A DNA stretch of 64,000 nucleotides from CAVVFX01 sp963747535. Its GTDB lineage: Bacteria; Acidobacteriota; Terriglobia; Bryobacterales; Bryobacteraceae. Made by a program: the position numbers and the translations under genes. This document shows, piece after piece, positions 18,238 to 25,845 of the stretch; the first letter of the stretch is position 1; each line of letters starts with the position of its first letter. A model generated the notes under the pieces. That model saw only the letters and a program-made list of their open reading frames with translations, was not told the DNA's origin and searched no databases. The stretch is from the NCBI GenBank assembly GCA_963747535.1, contig CAVVFX010000017.1, positions 806,001-870,000 on the forward strand, given 5' to 3'.

Positions 18238-19875
18238 TTACCCTCTTCCGCGCGCCAGGAATTGGCGAATCGACCCCACCCCCATCGCGTAAGTTCCGCC
18301 AAGATAGACGATGCCGTAAGGCGCCAGGGTAGCTGCCGCCATCAGGATCGGGTTCCTGTGACCCAGCACCAACTTCACGGTCCAGGCGGCTGCGGCCCCC
18401 AGCAGCGCTGCTCCCCATAAACGGGCCGTCACCGACACAGGGAGTCCGGTAGAACCGATCCTTTGATTCAGCCGACGCCGGAGCAGGACGAATTCGACCC
18501 ATCCCGCTATGCCTGCCGACGCGGTCAGCCCGGCCGCTCCCAGTCGCGGATCCAGGCCCAGCCAGCGCGGCACTGCCAGTGCGAACAGGAGTCCCAGCAC
18601 AGTGGTGAGCAAGACGCGGATCACCGCAAATTGCAGCGGCGTGCGGGTGTCCTTGAGAGCGTAATAGGTAGAGGAGTAGAGGCGCCCCAACGTCGAAGCG
18701 AGCAGCCCGACCGAGGAGCCGGCCAGAATCTTCCAAACGTACAGTGAGTCCGCCGGGGTGAAGCGTCCGCTTTGCAGCACCGCTCCCGCGATCACATCGC
18801 CCAGGCACAGGAACGCAACGGCCGACGGCACGGTGAAGAAGGCGATGCGCTGCAGGCTGGCGTTGAGGCGTTTGCGCAACTGCGCCGCGATCTCGCTGTC
18901 GCTCCCCAGCAGGCTCGACATGGCGGGGAGTTCGGCCGCCGAAACGGTCATGCCGAACAGGCTGATGGGCAGGGTGTACAACAACTGCGCGTTGGCCAGA
19001 GCCGTCACCGCGCCGGTCGGCAGCCAGCTCGCGATCATCATATCGATGAAGGCGCTGAGTTGCACCACGCCCCGGCTGATGAAGACCGGAACGAAGTTGC
19101 GCAGGACCGTTCGCACATCTGCCGAACCTCGTCCGAGCGACAACCGCGGACTCCCGAGCAAACGGAACACGGGCGGAAGCTGCACCAGTACCTGCAGGCA
19201 GAATCCGGCCACCGAGCCCCACGCCAGTGTCGCGGCCAGCCGGTTTTCAGAACTGCCTGGACCGTACCATACCAGCGTCGCGATCATGGCCACGTTCCAG
19301 AAGGCCTGCGAAGCGTACGACAGAAAGAACCTGCGATGGCTGTTGAGAATCCCCAGGCACCATGCCGACATGACGAGCAGGCCGGCGCCCGGGAAAAGGA
19401 TGCGTACCAGCTGGATGGTAAGGTCGCGTTTGGCGCCATGGAAACCCGGCGCGATGACGTCGATCAGCAGCGGCGTCGCCAGGATGCCCAGCAGAACCAG
19501 GACGGAGCTGACCAGCCCCAGGATCGCGGCGATCGCGCCCGCCAGTTCCTGGGAGAGCTCCTTCTCACGCCGTGCCAGCAGATTGGCATAGACCGGGATG
19601 AAGGAAGCCGAGAGGACCCCTTCTCCAAACAGGTTCTGCAGCAGATTGGGAATGCGCAGCGCCTGCATGAATGCATCGCCGGCCATCGATAGACCGAAGA
19701 AGTGCGAAAAAATGCTCTGGCGGACGACTCCCATGATGCGGCTGAGCAGTATGCCGGAGCCCGCTAGAAAAGCGAGTTTCCCGGTGCGCGATTCGATGGG
19801 TTTGGCGTCCGTAGGGGTGATAGTTATTAGGTTATCAGTCGTCGGGTGTCGGCTATCAGTTGTCAGCGGCTTCAA
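18238..19875 (-). CDS. murJ: Lipid II flippase MurJ (MviN family)
   Basis: A 545-residue multispanning protein of the MOP superfamily that moves lipid II across the cytoplasmic membrane for peptidoglycan synthesis. The N-terminal core is diagnostic: SGILLSRIMGVVRQSIFSHFFG, then DAFMQALRIPNLLQNLFGEGVLSASFIPVYA with the conserved Arg, Asn and Glu-Gly residues. About 13-14 hydrophobic helices follow. The first 30 codons lie over a low-complexity TATCAGT-type repeat and look non-native, so the true start may be further in, near SRTGKLAFLAGSG, though no good alternative start codon is obvious. Convergent with purA. Confidence 0.94.
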   Translation of the reverse strand: MKPLTTDSRHPTTDNLITITPTDAKPIESRTGKLAFLAGSGILLSRIMGVVRQSIFSHFFGLSMAGDAFMQALRIPNLLQNLFGEGVLSASFIPVYANLLARREKELSQELAGAIAAILGLVSSVLVLLGILATPLLIDVIAPGFHGAKRDLTIQLVRILFPGAGLLVMSAWCLGILNSHRRFFLSYASQAFWNVAMIATLVWYGPGSSENRLAATLAWGSVAGFCLQVLVQLPPVFRLLGSPRLSLGRGSADVRTVLRNFVPVFISRGVVQLSAFIDMMIASWLPTGAVTALANAQLLYTLPISLFGMTVSAAELPAMSSLLGSDSEIAAQLRKRLNASLQRIAFFTVPSAVAFLCLGDVIAGAVLQSGRFTPADSLYVWKILAGSSVGLLASTLGRLYSSTYYALKDTRTPLQFAVIRVLLTTVLGLLFALAVPRWLGLDPRLGAAGLTASAGIAGWVEFVLLRRRLNQRIGSTGLPVSVTARLWGAALLGAAAAWTVKLVLGHRNPILMAAATLAPYGIVYLGGTYAMGVGSIRQFLARGRG

Positions 19876-20112
19876 GCCCGTCAGTCAAACAGCGCCGGTG
19901 TTGGAGCATTTTCCAATCGAAGAATGATACTGAAATCGACATTTGATTCCAACACAAGATGATCCTGAAACGGAGGATGGCGAGAAGCGACAGGAATCTC
20001 CTTTCGCGAGCGCCCGAAGGGCGCTGCCTTGCTTTTGTTTTTCTGATTGAAATGGGTAAGACCGTAGCCGGCGCTGTGGAAATGTGGAAATCGCGTTGTT
20101 GGCGATTTCCAA

Positions 20113-20199
20113 GGGCAGGGGGCGACGGTGGGAAACTCGATGTCGAGCTTGGGCCGCCCATAACGCGAGACGAGAGTTTTCCACCGTCGCCCCCTGCCC
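20113..20199. repeat. 26-bp-arm inverted repeat inside the insertion sequence
   Basis: Arms 20113-20138 and 20174-20199 are reverse complements with one mismatch (core GGGGGCGACGGTGG / CCACCGTCGCCCCC). The spacer is 35 bases. Just left of it, GGAAATCGC ... GCGATTTCC forms a smaller hairpin at about 20086-20110. The structure lies immediately downstream of the transposase stop and could terminate or attenuate transcription entering or leaving the element. Confidence 0.75.
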
Positions 20200-20233
20200 G
20201 CCATTTCCACAGCGCTTCCGGTGGCTTGGCTCG

Positions 20234-21496
20234 TCACACAAATCGCGGTGGAACTGGCGATTCCATCTTGCACTGGCGCAACAGTTTTGCTTTGGCCGCA
20301 CCCATCTTTTTCGCGCATTCGGTGTCGCTGAGGCTTGCGGCTTGTTTGTCCAACTGGGCAAAGCTGATCCCCGCTTTGAGGCAGGCGCTCGCTTCCGGCA
20401 ACGACTTGAGCTTCTCGTATGGCGTCGCGTAGTCCTCGGCCTTGTACAACCGTTTGCGTTTCCCGCGCGCATCCACCGTCACGGTCGCGAATCCACACGG
20501 ACGGTGAAAGTTCAGGTAGGGGTTCAAATGAGCGGCATAGAACTTGTGCACTCGCTCGGCGTGTTCTCCGCCAATGTGGCCGTAGCCAATCAGCTTGCGG
20601 ATGACCGCCCCATTCTTGCCTTCTACCAGGGCGTTGTCCTGGGTGCGGTTGGCCCGGCTCTTGGTGAACTCCGCCAGCAGTTTCCCGAGCATTCCGGCAA
20701 CTCGCCGATTGATGAATTCCGACCCGTTGTCGCTGTGGAACCCCAGCACCGGGTAGGGAAACTGATGCAGGATTGCTTCCAGCACCGGCATCAGATACTG
20801 CTCGCTGATCTTGCTTGCGCAGCCGATCACTTCCCACTGCAGGACGGCGTCCACCGCATTGATGTGATACACCCCCTTGCTCCGATCCCAGTCCCCTTGG
20901 TGCACCGTATCCACCCGCAGATATCCCGGTCGCCCTTGCGGGTCTGGTCGCCGCCGCTCTCCGATGGCCACCGGACTGGGCCGCGTCGGCTCGAAGATCG
21001 CCGCCTGCTTCCGATACCCAGCGCTGTTGCGTAGATTGTATAGATGTCCTGTCGAAATCCCCGCCAGGCGTTCGTACTCCCGCTTGCCATATTGCTCGAA
21101 CTCCCGCTTCAGGATGCGGCGCGTTGCCGGCCCGCTCAGCCGCTCGTGCGCCCGATCCACCCCTGCCAATAGACCCACATCTTCGGCCGTGTACTTCCGG
21201 ACAAACTGGCGCCGGCGGTATACCTTGACCTCCACCTTCCCGCTGGCTCGATACATCCGGATCAGACGCGCGACCTGCGCCAGACTGAGTCCGCTGACCT
21301 TGCCTATGTAGCTTCGGATCTGACCCCGCTGCTTCTTGCCTTGACTGCCGTACTCTTGCGCGATGAGTACGCGCTGAGTCCAGGCATATCGCCCGGCCCG
21401 GTTCTGTCCACTGAATTCGATTCCATCGCTGGCCTTCAAAAACTCGCTGATCTGGCCTGGGGATAGCTCTTCGGCATTCTGCATTTGCAATCGCAT
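20234..21496 (-). CDS. Integrase-catalytic-core (DDE) transposase
   Basis: A 420-residue transposase of the insertion sequence. An N-terminal helix-turn-helix region (IRSYIGKVSGLSLAQVARLIRMYRASGK) is followed by a retroviral-integrase-like core. Its probable triad is the Asp in YLRVDTVHQGDWD, the Asp in GFHSDNGSEFINR and the Glu in NALVEGKNGAVIRK. The C-terminal part (NPYLNFHRPCGFATV) is typical of IS481/ISNCY-like integrase transposases. The reading frame is intact, so the element may be active or recently inserted. I cannot name the IS family exactly. Confidence 0.88.
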   Translation of the reverse strand: MRLQMQNAEELSPGQISEFLKASDGIEFSGQNRAGRYAWTQRVLIAQEYGSQGKKQRGQIRSYIGKVSGLSLAQVARLIRMYRASGKVEVKVYRRRQFVRKYTAEDVGLLAGVDRAHERLSGPATRRILKREFEQYGKREYERLAGISTGHLYNLRNSAGYRKQAAIFEPTRPSPVAIGERRRPDPQGRPGYLRVDTVHQGDWDRSKGVYHINAVDAVLQWEVIGCASKISEQYLMPVLEAILHQFPYPVLGFHSDNGSEFINRRVAGMLGKLLAEFTKSRANRTQDNALVEGKNGAVIRKLIGYGHIGGEHAERVHKFYAAHLNPYLNFHRPCGFATVTVDARGKRKRLYKAEDYATPYEKLKSLPEASACLKAGISFAQLDKQAASLSDTECAKKMGAAKAKLLRQCKMESPVPPRFV

Positions 21497-21643
21497 CCTG
21501 CCGCAGCTTGCCTACCCGAGTTTCCACTTTTTCAGGATCATCTTGTATTGGAAACGGATTCGGTTTCAGGATCATCTTGTATTGGACAACTCTGTTGGGC
21601 ACCCGCCGCGCCGTAGTCCATTACAATGGCAGCGGAAGACCCT

Positions 21644-22087
21644 ATGTTCAAGTTCTATCTTGTGTATTTGCCGATACTGTTACTCGTCGGGACAGCGGCG
21701 TCGAGGGGGCAGGACGTGGCGCCGAAGGGGGGCACGCTGACGGCTGAGCAGAAGCAGGTGCTGCAGCAGAAGGTCCAGACCATGGAGAGCAGCGCGAAGG
21801 CAGAGGCGGAAAAGCAGAGTGCGAAAATTGCCGAGATCGCGAAGAATATCGATCGCAACCTTCTGTCGGGAAAACCGGATGATGAACTGGATCGCAAACT
21901 GTCGGCAGATTTCGCCGCGCAGGTGACCAATATGGTGAACGCCGCGATTCAGGCCAAGCTCGCGGCATCGCGGGAAATCGTGAAGGTGCTCACGCCGGAT
22001 CAGAAGGCGGCGTTGCTGGCTGAGTTGGACAAACCTGGCGCGAATCCGGACATCACCGAACTGATCAACAAAGCGTTGGCCAAGTGA
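21644..22087 (+). CDS. Small exported helical protein of unknown function
   Basis: About 147 residues starting at MFKFYLVY (ATG 21644, with GGAAG a few bases upstream; an earlier in-frame ATG at 21626 is possible). A signal peptide ends near ASRGQD. The mature part is a charged, almost entirely helical chain (AEQKQVLQQKVQTMESSAKAEAEKQ) ending in VLTPDQKAALLAELDK. That end resembles the LTPEQ motif of periplasmic Spy/CpxP-like helical proteins. The resemblance is weak, so no function is assigned. It lies beside the IS right end and converges with tRNA-Glu. Confidence 0.7.
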   Translation: MFKFYLVYLPILLLVGTAASRGQDVAPKGGTLTAEQKQVLQQKVQTMESSAKAEAEKQSAKIAEIAKNIDRNLLSGKPDDELDRKLSADFAAQVTNMVNAAIQAKLAASREIVKVLTPDQKAALLAELDKPGANPDITELINKALAK

Positions 22088-22098
22088 TCAGAGGCAAA

Positions 22099-22175
22099 TG
22101 GCGTCCCCAGGGGGATTCGAACCCCCGTTACCGCCGTGAAAGGGCGATGTCCTGGGCCGGCTAGACGATGGGGAC
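22099..22175 (-). tRNA. tRNA-Glu (anticodon TTC)
   Basis: Read on the minus strand, GTCCCCA pairs with TGGGGAC as the acceptor stem. The D-arm begins GTCTAG, the anticodon arm is CGCCC-TTTCA-CGGCG with anticodon TTC, and the T-arm is GGGGGTTCGAATCCCCC. The discriminator G is followed by a genome-encoded CCA at 22101-22099. It closely resembles bacterial tRNA-Glu, with one additional D-loop base. Confidence 0.97.
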
Positions 22176-22287
22176 GGAACAGGTTGGCACTACTAATGTA
22201 GCGTTTTCAGTGGTCTCGGGTCAACTTCGCGCACAGCCTCAAGTTTTTTCCCAACCTGACGATAGAAGAAAGTAGCTGCTCCATGGC

Positions 22288-22365
22288 GAGGTAGGCGGCA
22301 AGTTTCCTGATGGAGCTATTGGGGCTCCAAAGGAAAAGCCCGGGTACTAGCCCGGGCCCTACCTC
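22288..22365 (+). ncRNA. Candidate structured leader RNA (three-way junction)
   Basis: Outer helix GAGGTAGG (22288-22295) pairs with CCTACCTC (22358-22365). Inside are two hairpins. The first is TTTCCT (22303-22308) with AGGAAA (22331-22336), stacked on GGAGC (22312-22316) with GCTCC (22324-22328). The second is GCCCGGG (22338-22344) with CCCGGGC (22351-22357) around TACTAG. All helices are perfect. Fifteen bases later comes a strong Shine-Dalgarno AAGGAGGTGA and a micro-ORF. It is not assigned to a known riboswitch class; it could be a riboswitch, leader or small RNA. Confidence 0.5.
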
Positions 22366-22395
22366 AATCTGCGGACCAGAAGGAGGTGAAATGCC

Positions 22396-22482
22396 ATGCG
22401 TTTCACTTTTGCTTTACGTATTAAGTTCAAATTTCTCAACTTGATCAAAGCGACGCTGCGGTTCATCATGAATCGCAGCTAG
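22396..22482 (+). CDS. Candidate 28-residue basic hydrophobic peptide
   Basis: ATG 22396 follows AAGGAGGTGA (22380-22389), the best Shine-Dalgarno in this region, with about nine bases between GGAGG and ATG. The predicted peptide has 28 residues, beginning MRFTFALRIKFKFLNL and ending RFIMNRS. It is rich in Phe, Ile, Leu, Lys and Arg, with no acidic residues, so it would be a cationic amphipathic or membrane-binding peptide. An overlapping ATG at 22391 would give only 17 residues in another frame. It is flanked by the structured RNA upstream and a 13-bp hairpin right after the stop. Could be a small membrane protein, toxin or leader peptide. Confidence 0.5.
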   Translation: MRFTFALRIKFKFLNLIKATLRFIMNRS

Positions 22483-22489
22483 CTCTGAC

Positions 22490-22521
22490 GGGCTGGAGTT
22501 CATAGCCGTGAACTTCAGCCC
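22490..22521 (+). terminator. 13-bp hairpin after the micro-ORF
   Basis: GGGCTGGAGTTCA (22490-22502) pairs with TGAACTTCAGCCC (22509-22521) around TAGCCG, with one G-U pair. It starts eight bases after the micro-ORF stop. There is no T run, so it may be a factor-assisted terminator or a 3'-end stabilising structure rather than a classical intrinsic terminator. Confidence 0.55.
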
Positions 22522-22592
22522 TGCGTACATCATACGGCAACCTGGGACGGGAGTCCATAGTACTTCGCATTCGCCACGATATCATCAGTTAC

Positions 22593-23879
22593 GTGGGTCT
22601 TGGAAAGATGCTGGCCGCAGCGTTGGGTATGTGGGGCGCCATTGCTTTGGCCGGGGACTGGTTGAGCTGCGGCGGGGATCCGCAGGGCACCAACTGGCAG
22701 AGACACGGCAAGACTCTTACCGTCGCGAACGTCAAAAACTTGAAGCTGCTTTGGAAACGGCCACTCGAAGACCACCCGGCCGAGTCCAGTTCACTGTCGG
22801 CTCCGGTGATCATGGGACCCACTATCACACACCGCGGGGTTCGTGAACTGGTGTTTATCGCCGGTCCTCACGATGATCTCTACGCTGTCGACGCGGATCT
22901 CGGCACGCTTTTCTGGAAGCGGCATTTCGACGTTTCGCCGCTGCCGGAGCGGAAATCGCCATCGCCTTGCCACCCAGGGGGGCCCGCGACGCCGGTGATC
23001 GAGCCGGATCCGGATGAGGATCTGTCCGGCGATCCGGCCCCGGTCGACGAGGACGTCGACGATGACGAGGCCGGTCCCATGCGGCCTCTCTATGCGGTTG
23101 CCTCCGACGGTCGTCTGCACACGATTCGGGTGTCGGATGGATCCGACGCGAACTCGCCCGTCACCTTCCTCCCGCCGAACGCCAGCTATTCGAGCCTCAA
23201 CTTCTGGTCCGGCACCGTCTATGCCGGCTCTATGGATGATTGCGGTCGCTCGTCGCACGGCCTCTGGTCGATGGATGTGAGGAATTCGAATGCCAGGCCC
23301 GAGTTCGTTTCCGCCGAGGCACGTTACGGGATCGTCATCGGACCGACTGGAAGAGTTTACGGCACAGTCAGGAACGGCATGGCCATCAACTACCAGGGCC
23401 GCCAACTGATCGCCGGGCAGGCGCCGGACGGCCGTCTGGTGCTTTTGGATGCAGGGAGCCTCGCCGTCGTTGCGGGGTATCGTCCACACGACGTAACCTC
23501 CGGCCTTGCAAGCTGGCTGGATACAAAAGGGGTGAGATGGATTTATGCCGCCACTTCGCGAGATGTGCAAGCCCTAAAACTGAGCGGCCCTTCCAGTGCG
23601 CCTGAATTGGGGCTTGCGTGGAAATTTAGCAACGTAGTCAGGCCCGGGCCGCCAGTGATCACGAACGGCACCGTATTTCTGTTATCCGGAGATCCGGGTG
23701 CGGGCGCGGGTCACAACACGCTGAAAGCTTTGGACGCAGTGACGGGGAAGGAACTATACTCCAGTGAACCGGCGATCATGTCTCTGCCCGATGCCCCCCA
23801 TCTGGCCGTCGCGAATGGGCATATCTGCTTCGCAACGGACAACGCTCTTTCCTGCTTCGGTATCCCACTGGAACGCTAG
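22593..23879 (+). CDS. Exported PQQ/BamB-like beta-propeller protein
   Basis: Up to 428 residues (GTG 22593; ATG 22608 is an alternative start). A signal peptide of about 20 residues precedes a Trp-Gly-rich start WLSCGGDPQGTNWQRHGKTLTVANVKNLKLLWKRPL. This is the typical opening of PQQ-type propellers, with later blades such as DDLYAVDADLGTLFWKR and NTLKALDAVTGKELY. PQQ-binding and dehydrogenase residues are not obvious, so it is probably structural rather than a quinoprotein enzyme. Around residues 130-155 is a strongly acidic, Pro/Asp-rich insertion that could bind calcium. Sixteen bases separate it from the nucleoside hydrolase gene. Confidence 0.75.
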   Translation: MGLGKMLAAALGMWGAIALAGDWLSCGGDPQGTNWQRHGKTLTVANVKNLKLLWKRPLEDHPAESSSLSAPVIMGPTITHRGVRELVFIAGPHDDLYAVDADLGTLFWKRHFDVSPLPERKSPSPCHPGGPATPVIEPDPDEDLSGDPAPVDEDVDDDEAGPMRPLYAVASDGRLHTIRVSDGSDANSPVTFLPPNASYSSLNFWSGTVYAGSMDDCGRSSHGLWSMDVRNSNARPEFVSAEARYGIVIGPTGRVYGTVRNGMAINYQGRQLIAGQAPDGRLVLLDAGSLAVVAGYRPHDVTSGLASWLDTKGVRWIYAATSRDVQALKLSGPSSAPELGLAWKFSNVVRPGPPVITNGTVFLLSGDPGAGAGHNTLKALDAVTGKELYSSEPAIMSLPDAPHLAVANGHICFATDNALSCFGIPLER

Positions 23880-23894
23880 AAGAAAAGGCCCATC

Positions 23895-24860
23895 GTGTCT
23901 CGCCAATTCCTCATCGACACTGACACCGCCTCTGACGATGCCGTAGCGCTCATCATGGCACTGCGCTCACCCGGCATCCGCGTCCTCGCGATCACCACCG
24001 TCGCCGGCAACGTCAACGTCGAGCAGGCGACCACCAACGCGCTTTACACCGCCGAACTCTGCGGCTCCGGCGTGCCCGTTTACCGGGGCGCGTCGAAACC
24101 TCTCGCCCGGCCGCTGGAGGACGCCACCTGGTTTCACGGCAAGGATGGACTGGGAGATCGCGGCTATCCCGCTCCTCGTGATACAGCCCAGGCAGGTGAC
24201 GCCGTCGACGCCATCATCGACGTCATCGAACGGCACCCCGGGATCGAACTGGTCACGCTTGGGCCCCTGACCAACATTACGCTCGCGCTCGCCAGGAAAC
24301 CTGAAATCGCCGCCGGCGTGAGCCGTTGCGTGATCATGGGTGGCGCGCCCTGCTGCGTCGGAAACGTGACTCCGGCAGCCGAGTACAACTTCTGGACCGA
24401 TCCGGAAGCGGCCCGCGCAGTCTTGCGCAGCACGCTGCCCGTGGACCTAGCCGGCTGGCACCTCTGCCGCGGAGCAGCAGTGTTGAATGCGGCCGACATC
24501 GAACGCGTCCTGGCGCTCGACACCACCCTGGCGCGCTTCGCCATCGACTGCAACGCCCACGCACGCCGCGCCTATCTCGAGCAAACCGGCGAGCACGGCA
24601 TCTCGTTGCCCGATCCTGTCGCTATGTCGATTGCGCTCGACCCGGCCGTCGGTACATCCTGGTCCAGCCACTACGTCGACGTCGAGACCGCCGGCGAACT
24701 GACCCGCGGCATGAGCGTCGTCGACCAGTTAAATGTTGCCGCGAATCCCCGCAATCGCCGGACGTGGAGTCACTTCCTGGATCACGCACCCCGCACCAAC
24801 ATATGCTGGACGATGGACGTGCCGCGCTGGAAGAGTGTGCTCCTCAAAGCGCTGGCCTGA
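23895..24860 (+). CDS. Inosine-uridine-type nucleoside hydrolase
   Basis: A 321-residue enzyme hydrolysing the N-glycosidic bond of ribonucleosides for salvage. The N-terminal calcium-binding motif IDTDTASDDAVALIMAL (DTDxxxDDAxA) is diagnostic. GPLTNITLALARKPEI, GGAPCCVGNVTPAAEYNFWTDPEAA and the central NFW...DPEAA active-site region match the family. The start is GTG 23895, with a purine-rich AGAAGAAAAGG upstream. It may be cotranscribed with the propeller gene before it. Substrate preference (purine or pyrimidine) cannot be told. Confidence 0.93.
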   Translation: MSRQFLIDTDTASDDAVALIMALRSPGIRVLAITTVAGNVNVEQATTNALYTAELCGSGVPVYRGASKPLARPLEDATWFHGKDGLGDRGYPAPRDTAQAGDAVDAIIDVIERHPGIELVTLGPLTNITLALARKPEIAAGVSRCVIMGGAPCCVGNVTPAAEYNFWTDPEAARAVLRSTLPVDLAGWHLCRGAAVLNAADIERVLALDTTLARFAIDCNAHARRAYLEQTGEHGISLPDPVAMSIALDPAVGTSWSSHYVDVETAGELTRGMSVVDQLNVAANPRNRRTWSHFLDHAPRTNICWTMDVPRWKSVLLKALA

Positions 24861-24988
24861 TTGCCGGCCCTCTCCACGGTAACACCACTTTCAATTCTCC
24901 CTAAACCCTCCAGGCAAAAGGGAAAGCGCTCCGGCAAGGGCTGGTGGTCGAACGTTTTTGCCGCCTTCACTGCTAGCATCGGGGCAGG

Positions 24989-25207
24989 ATGAAGGAGTCA
25001 GATATTGTATTGCAGATTGCCCGCGAAACCGGGATCACACAGGGCGAAGCAGCTGACCAGTTGGATGAGGTGGTCTCCTCGATTCTCCGAAAGTTGAAGA
25101 AGGGCCGCTCTGCCAATCTTCCCGGTCTCGGCCGCTTTCGCCGGGACGTCAAGGGCGGACTTCAGTTCACTCAGGCGTCTCCCCGGGGGACCGATGGCAA
25201 GCGGTAG
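24989..25207 (+). CDS. Arm-less HU/IHF-like small DNA-binding protein
   Basis: A 72-residue protein that aligns by eye with the first two-thirds of HU: helices (DIVLQIARETGITQGEAADQLDEVVSSILRKLKKG) and the first beta strands (PGLGRFRRDVKGG). It stops where the DNA-embracing arm and C-terminal helix would begin. Bacterial HU is normally about 90 residues, so this is a shortened form. ATG 24989 begins the frame. The stop overlaps the start of the HU-TIR gene by 14 bases, so the two are probably translated together and may heterodimerise. Confidence 0.75.
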   Translation: MKESDIVLQIARETGITQGEAADQLDEVVSSILRKLKKGRSANLPGLGRFRRDVKGGLQFTQASPRGTDGKR

Positions 25208-25760
25208 GTTCGCATCCATCGACAAGGTGGCGACCGTCGTTCGTGAAGCGTTAAGCCGCGGCGCGACGGTCGAGATCGACGGATTGGGTTCGTTTCGCAA
25301 AATCGGCCGTCGATACCGGTTTCAGCCCCTCGACCTTCCCCGCGTGTTCGTGGCCTACGTTCATGAAGACGCAACTCACGCCGGCCGCATCTTTGACGCT
25401 CTCGTCTCCGCCGGATTCAATCCCTGGATGGACGAGCGCAAATTGCTCGCTGGACAGAATTGGGCGCGGGCCATCCGGAACGCCCTGGAGACATCCGACT
25501 TCGCAGTGTGCTGCTTTTCTCATAACTCCATCCGGAAGCGGAGCGGATTCCAGGCCGAAATCCGCCATGCGATTGAGTGTGCGCGCCGTTTGCCTCTGGA
25601 CGAAATTTTCCTTCTGCCGGTCCGCCTCGACAAATGCCCGGTGCCCACAGATGTGGCGCGGGAAATGCAATATGTGGATCTGTTTCCCGATTGGGACGCC
25701 GGCATCGCCCGGGTAGTCGAAGCGATCCGGCAGCAGGTGCATCGCCCGCGAGCGGCGTAA
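25194..25760 (+). CDS. HU-like/TIR domain fusion protein
   Basis: A 188-residue protein. Residues 8-45 resemble the HU core (SIDKVATVVREALSRGATVEIDGLGSFRKI). Residues 50-178 form a TIR domain: RVFVAYVHEDATHAGRIFDAL, NPWMDERKLLAGQNWARAIRNAL, then FAVCCFSHNSI and IFLLPVRLDKCPVP. By ungapped comparison with SARM1-type TIRs, the position of the catalytic Glu is Ala91 (in QNWARAI), whereas the second TIR protein in this window has Glu there. The domain may therefore bind rather than cleave NAD. It overlaps the arm-less HU gene by 14 bases. The pair could be a DNA-associated signalling or defence module; this is inference from architecture. Confidence 0.8.
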   Translation: MASGRFASIDKVATVVREALSRGATVEIDGLGSFRKIGRRYRFQPLDLPRVFVAYVHEDATHAGRIFDALVSAGFNPWMDERKLLAGQNWARAIRNALETSDFAVCCFSHNSIRKRSGFQAEIRHAIECARRLPLDEIFLLPVRLDKCPVPTDVAREMQYVDLFPDWDAGIARVVEAIRQQVHRPRAA

Positions 25761-25784
25761 AAACCGCATACCTTCGCCTGTCTT

Positions 25785-25834
25785 CCGTGGGGCAGACCAT
25801 CGTTTTTTGTGGTCTGCCCGGCTGCGCAGCAGCC
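25785..25834 (+). repeat. Dispersed double-hairpin repeat, copy B
   Basis: The clearest copy: GGCAGACCA, then TCG and a T run, then TGGTCTGCC (perfect arms), followed by CGGCTGCGCAGCAGCC. It lies between the converging ends of the HU-TIR gene and the TIM-barrel protein gene. Confidence 0.85.
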
Positions 25835-25845
25835 TTTCTGCTAAC

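Larger units (their letters stand above)
19912..21586 (-). mobile_element. Insertion sequence with DDE integrase-type transposase and doubled terminal motifs
   Basis: Each end carries two tandem copies of a 23-24-bp motif, inverted between ends. On the left they are at 19912-19935 (degenerate) and 19948-19970; on the right at 21530-21552 and 21564-21586. The conserved part is ACAAGATGATCCTGAAA or its complement. The single transposase gene fills most of the interior. The ends may extend about 10 bases further on each side. I could not identify a convincing target-site duplication. The element sits between the murJ start and a small secreted-protein gene and disrupts no recognisable gene. Confidence 0.8.

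Noticed and set aside
17702..19222. 506-residue minus-strand open frame across the purA 3' end and murJ
   Set aside because: It is the wrong-frame shadow of murJ; the composition is Arg/Gly-rich with no domain.
25282..25300. Similarity of GATTGGGTTCGTTTCGC within the HU-TIR gene to the ATTGGCTTCGTTTCG repeat
   Set aside because: The bases encode the normal HU turn GLGSFR, so the match is most simply coincidental.
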